From: Didemnitutus sp041906465
GTDB taxonomy: Bacteria > Verrucomicrobiota > Verrucomicrobiia > Opitutales > Opitutaceae
Assembly (NCBI GenBank): GCA_041906465.1
Contig: JAYRJE010000002.1
Location: 372,001-436,000 of the forward strand
Direction: 5' to 3'
DNA: 64,000 bases
Program-made: the position numbers and the translations under genes
Shown here: positions 59,442 to 64,000 of the stretch, in pieces
Layout: each line of letters begins with the position of its first letter
How positions within the stretch are numbered: position 1 is the first letter of the stretch
The notes under the pieces: model-generated
Told to the model about the DNA's origin: nothing
The model's database searches: none
Seen by the model: only the letters and a program-made list of their open reading frames with translations

Positions 59442-60684
59442 ACGGCACCAGCTCGAAGACCGGGATTTCCACGTCGTATTCGCGCGTGCCGGTGAGAAAG
59501 GTGTAGGTGATCTTCGCGGCGCTCGCGAGGAGCGTGGCGTAGCGCTCGTAGTTCCAGCTCGCGACCGGCTCGCCGTTGATGCGGACGACCAGGTCGCCGG
59601 TTTGCACGCCGGCTTGCGTGGTCGGAGTGTCCGGCACGATGCGCATGACGCGCCAATAAGCCGGGGAGCGCGAGAACGACAGGCCGGTGCTGCGGCGCGC
59701 ATCGATGCGGACGGGACCGTCCGTGTCGCGGGTGAAGGTGGCGTAGTTGCGCCGCTGGTCGAACGTGACCACGAAATGCCGGAGGATCTCGCCGCCGACT
59801 GATGACAGCTGATCGGTGACGTCGACGACGGGTTGCTCGACGACGTGCGTGCCGAGGAGGAGGTTTTGTCCGAGGCGACCGACCTGTTGCGCGCGGTCGC
59901 CGGAGATCGAGGACACGAGCGTGCCGGCGCGCGGGCCGAAGGCGAAGCGCGGGTGCAGGCCGACGGGATTGAGCTGCAGGCCGCCGTCGCTGCCGGAGTC
60001 GACGAGCACGACGAACGACTCGTTGCCGAGCTGCACGGGGATGAAGGGCGTGCCTTGCTCGTTGTTGAAGGCGATCACGGCGGTGCGTCCGGCCGAACGG
60101 GGCACGCCGGCGCCGGCCGGGTGCGGCGCGATGACAAGTTGCGAGTTGGGGTAGTCGAGCGTGAGCAACGCGTCGCGGAACAGGGGAAACCCGATCAGGC
60201 CATCGATCGTGACGCCGAGATGCGCCGAGAGTTCGTCGAAGTCGTAGACCAATGCGGTGACTCGATCGAATTTCGCGTCGCCGAGCTGGAGGCGTTTCAG
60301 CGTGACGGTCTCGAGCGTGATCTCGCCGCCGTTGACGGAGCGGACGGGCAGCGTGCGCTGTGCGGCATGCCGCTCTTTTTCGCCGATCGCCTTGGCCAGG
60401 TTTCGCGAGACGAAGGTCGCGGTCGAACCGGTGTCGATGAGGAAGCGGCGCGTCGTTCCGTCTGTCTGCTCGGCTTCGACGATAAAGTAGTTCGAGAGCA
60501 GGCGGGCGGGCAGCGTGGCGGGTTTGGTTTGAACGACGGTTTTTCCCGGTCCGCGACCGAAGGGGAGATTGGCGCAACCGGTGCCGAGCGCGAGCCAGAG
60601 GACGGAGGAAAGAAAACAGAGAACGGTGACCGGCCGCCGCAGCGAGGTCCGCCAGGTCCGGGCGCTCATCGTCTCGCGGGTCAT
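59440..60684 (-). CDS. Lipoprotein aspartyl protease with C-terminal PDZ domain
   Basis: The ~414-residue protein has a lipobox (LWLALGTGCANL) and two retropepsin-like motifs, FLIDTGSTATFVSR and VVLVDSGSDGGLQL, which match the paired DTG/DSG active sites of A2-type aspartyl proteases (family includes gag-polyprotein-like proteases). A PDZ-like end follows (AGVQTGDLVVRINGEPVASW). It is probably a membrane-anchored periplasmic protease; substrates are unknown. Starts at ATG 60684 (overlapping the MFS stop by 4 bp) or 60669 are possible. Confidence 0.82.
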   Translation of the reverse strand: MTRETMSARTWRTSLRRPVTVLCFLSSVLWLALGTGCANLPFGRGPGKTVVQTKPATLPARLLSNYFIVEAEQTDGTTRRFLIDTGSTATFVSRNLAKAIGEKERHAAQRTLPVRSVNGGEITLETVTLKRLQLGDAKFDRVTALVYDFDELSAHLGVTIDGLIGFPLFRDALLTLDYPNSQLVIAPHPAGAGVPRSAGRTAVIAFNNEQGTPFIPVQLGNESFVVLVDSGSDGGLQLNPVGLHPRFAFGPRAGTLVSSISGDRAQQVGRLGQNLLLGTHVVEQPVVDVTDQLSSVGGEILRHFVVTFDQRRNYATFTRDTDGPVRIDARRSTGLSFSRSPAYWRVMRIVPDTPTTQAGVQTGDLVVRINGEPVASWNYERYATLLASAAKITYTFLTGTREYDVEIPVFELVP

Positions 60685-62066
60685 TTGTGCGGTTGCGGCA
60701 GGGCCGTGCTGAGCGCGGCCGGCACGCAGAGCAACGCGGCTGCAATCGCGAACGCGACGGTGCCACCGAATTGGAAAAACAGCACGCCGGCCACGGCGGG
60801 GCTCGCGGCGCGGGCGAGGAAGCCGAGCGAACGGAAAATGCCCGTGACTTTTCCCTGCTCGTCGGCGGGGGCGTAAAGCGAGATGAGCGATTGCAGGCCG
60901 ACGTTCGCGAAGCCCGAACCGACTGAGCAGCAGGTCAGCGCGACAAACAGCCACGGCACCGAACGTGCGAGGCCGACCGACAGACCGATGCCGAGCATGC
61001 CGAGGGCGACCAAGCTCAGGCCGAAGGTCGCGGCGCGCTTTTCGCCGATCTTCGGCACGAAGCGGCGAACGAGGAACCCTTGTGTGAGGATGGACACGGT
61101 GCCGTTGTAGACGAAGATGCTCACAAGGTCACGCGGCGTATAGCCGAAGCGGTCGGCCATGAAAAAGGTGATGAGGGTCTCGAAGAAGCTGAAGCCGAAC
61201 GTCAGGAGGAAGCCCACGACGTTGGCTCGCCGAATGGCACGATCGGGCAGCGTAAGCAGCGCGCGAATGGGGTTGCGCTCGCGCAGCGTGATGCCGGCGC
61301 CGCGCTTTTCCGGGGGCAACGTTTCGTGGAAACGCGCGGCAATCCAGACGAGGTTGAGCAGACAGAGGCCGAGACCGATCGCCGCCGGGACACTGAAGGG
61401 ATGGAGGCCCCACGCGGCGAGTTGAGGATGCTGCGTCAGCAAGTTGATGCCCGACGTAAGACCACCGATCGCGGGCCCCGTGAGGAAGCCGAGGCCGAAC
61501 GCCGCCCCGACGATGCCCATGCCTTTGGCGCGGTTCTCGCGCGTCGTCACGTCTGCGACCGACGCGACGGCCACGGCGAGGTTGCCGCCCATGACGCCCG
61601 CCAGGACGCGGCTGACCAGAAAGACCACGAACGATCCGCTGAACACCAGCAGCAGGTAGCTGAGCACGTTGCCCATCACGGTCAGCAGCAGCACGGGACG
61701 GCGCCCGACCCGGTCGGAGCGCGCGCCCCACACCGGCGAGAAAATGAACTGCATGAACGCGTAAATCGAACCGATCAGGCCGGCGAACAGCGCGCCCGTG
61801 GCCATCTCCGGCACATGCGAGGAGTGCGCGAGCGCCTGCAGGTGCGAGAACAGGTTCGTGAAAAGCCCGCCGGCCGGTTCGTGCGCGATGTAGTAGCGCA
61901 GCAGCTCCGGCCCGAGCGGGAAGAAAATCGAGAAGCCGATCAGGTCGATGTAGAGCGTCAGGAAAATGACCCCGAGCGAGAGCGGCTTGGACGGTGAGGA
62001 AGGCGTGGACACGGGAACGCGCACGTTGGCGAAAAGACGCCTCCGCGCAAAGCCCGTTTCACGCAC
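60681..62066 (-). CDS. MFS transporter, TetA-like
   Basis: The product is 461 residues from GTG 62066, or ~440 from a downstream GTG near 62012. It has 12 membrane segments and the MFS signature between segments 2 and 3 (SPVWGARSDRVGRRPVLLLT). Membrane segments are typical of the DHA1 drug:H+ antiporter group (VIFLTLYIDLIGFSIFFPLG, GGNLAVAVASVADVTTRENR). It may export a drug or metabolite; no substrate can be named. It is followed directly by the aspartyl protease gene (4-bp overlap). Confidence 0.85.
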   Translation of the reverse strand: MRETGFARRRLFANVRVPVSTPSSPSKPLSLGVIFLTLYIDLIGFSIFFPLGPELLRYYIAHEPAGGLFTNLFSHLQALAHSSHVPEMATGALFAGLIGSIYAFMQFIFSPVWGARSDRVGRRPVLLLTVMGNVLSYLLLVFSGSFVVFLVSRVLAGVMGGNLAVAVASVADVTTRENRAKGMGIVGAAFGLGFLTGPAIGGLTSGINLLTQHPQLAAWGLHPFSVPAAIGLGLCLLNLVWIAARFHETLPPEKRGAGITLRERNPIRALLTLPDRAIRRANVVGFLLTFGFSFFETLITFFMADRFGYTPRDLVSIFVYNGTVSILTQGFLVRRFVPKIGEKRAATFGLSLVALGMLGIGLSVGLARSVPWLFVALTCCSVGSGFANVGLQSLISLYAPADEQGKVTGIFRSLGFLARAASPAVAGVLFFQFGGTVAFAIAAALLCVPAALSTALPQPHK

Positions 62067-62171
62067 AAGCGTGGGATTAATTCGGTGTCGATCGTGGCGC
62101 GCCGGCGCTAATTTCGTGCGACCGGTGTTGCGTGCGGCGCGAGCGGCGCGCTGGTGAACGACGCGCCGTCG

Positions 62172-64000
<1,829 letters not shown>

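Noticed and set aside
61080..61997. Plus-strand frame opposite the MFS gene
   Set aside because: Composition (Arg, Glu, His) is that of an antisense shadow; the MFS signature is on the minus strand.

Overview
The window is high-GC bacterial chromosome with dense genes. Several things point to Verrucomicrobiota, most likely Opitutaceae. GreA is fused to a ~450-residue N-terminal region, as in the PVC superphylum. There is a PEP-CTERM protein with HAF-type repeats, FecI/FecR-controlled TonB receptors, a uxaB-uxaA pair, and many small REP-like palindromes. This placement is inferred from gene content; there is no rRNA or tRNA gene in the window to confirm it.

Layout. 1-1.3 kb: end of a PAS chemoreceptor-like gene. 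1.3-7.2 kb: a scarred surface-polysaccharide locus, with a frameshifted nucleotidyltransferase, two headless glycosyltransferase remnants joined back to back, then an O-antigen ligase-like protein, a GT4 glycosyltransferase and a polysaccharide-deacetylase-like protein. 7.3-12.4 kb: a TIR-TM-TPR protein, a DUF4286 protein and an S9 peptidase. 13.5-16.5 kb: uxaB-uxaA (galacturonate catabolism). 16.7-27.4 kb: a region bracketed by two paralogous ~100-residue LuxR-type HTH genes with nearly identical leaders. Inside are a complete IS5-family element, a decayed FecI-FecR-(TonB receptor)-(TlpA) module and an intact copy of the same module.

27.7-41.3 kb: a PEP-CTERM protein, a TPR protein, RecD2 helicase, a GntR-ABC operon of YtrA type with a palindromic operator, a MaoC hydratase, two adjacent DUF2721 membrane proteins, a HAD phosphatase and a double SnoaL-like protein. 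41.4-45 kb: an Mla/MCE lipid-transport operon (permease, ATPase, MCE protein, lipoprotein). 45.2-51 kb: a thioredoxin-like protein, dapD-dapE (lysine/peptidoglycan) and panC and panE (pantothenate). 51.2-62 kb: an M13 metallopeptidase, an OPT transporter, the GreA fusion, divergent rsmB, and an MFS-aspartyl protease pair. The right edge cuts a hybrid histidine kinase.

How genes work together: short ATGA-type overlaps mark translationally coupled sets (fecI-fecR twice, TonB receptor-tlpA, GntR-ABC, mla, dapD-dapE, MFS-protease). The most unusual parts are the LuxR-bracketed duplicated FecI/FecR region, the polysaccharide-locus scar, the REP element carried inside recD2, and the TIR protein. 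I found no CRISPR array, prophage or integron.
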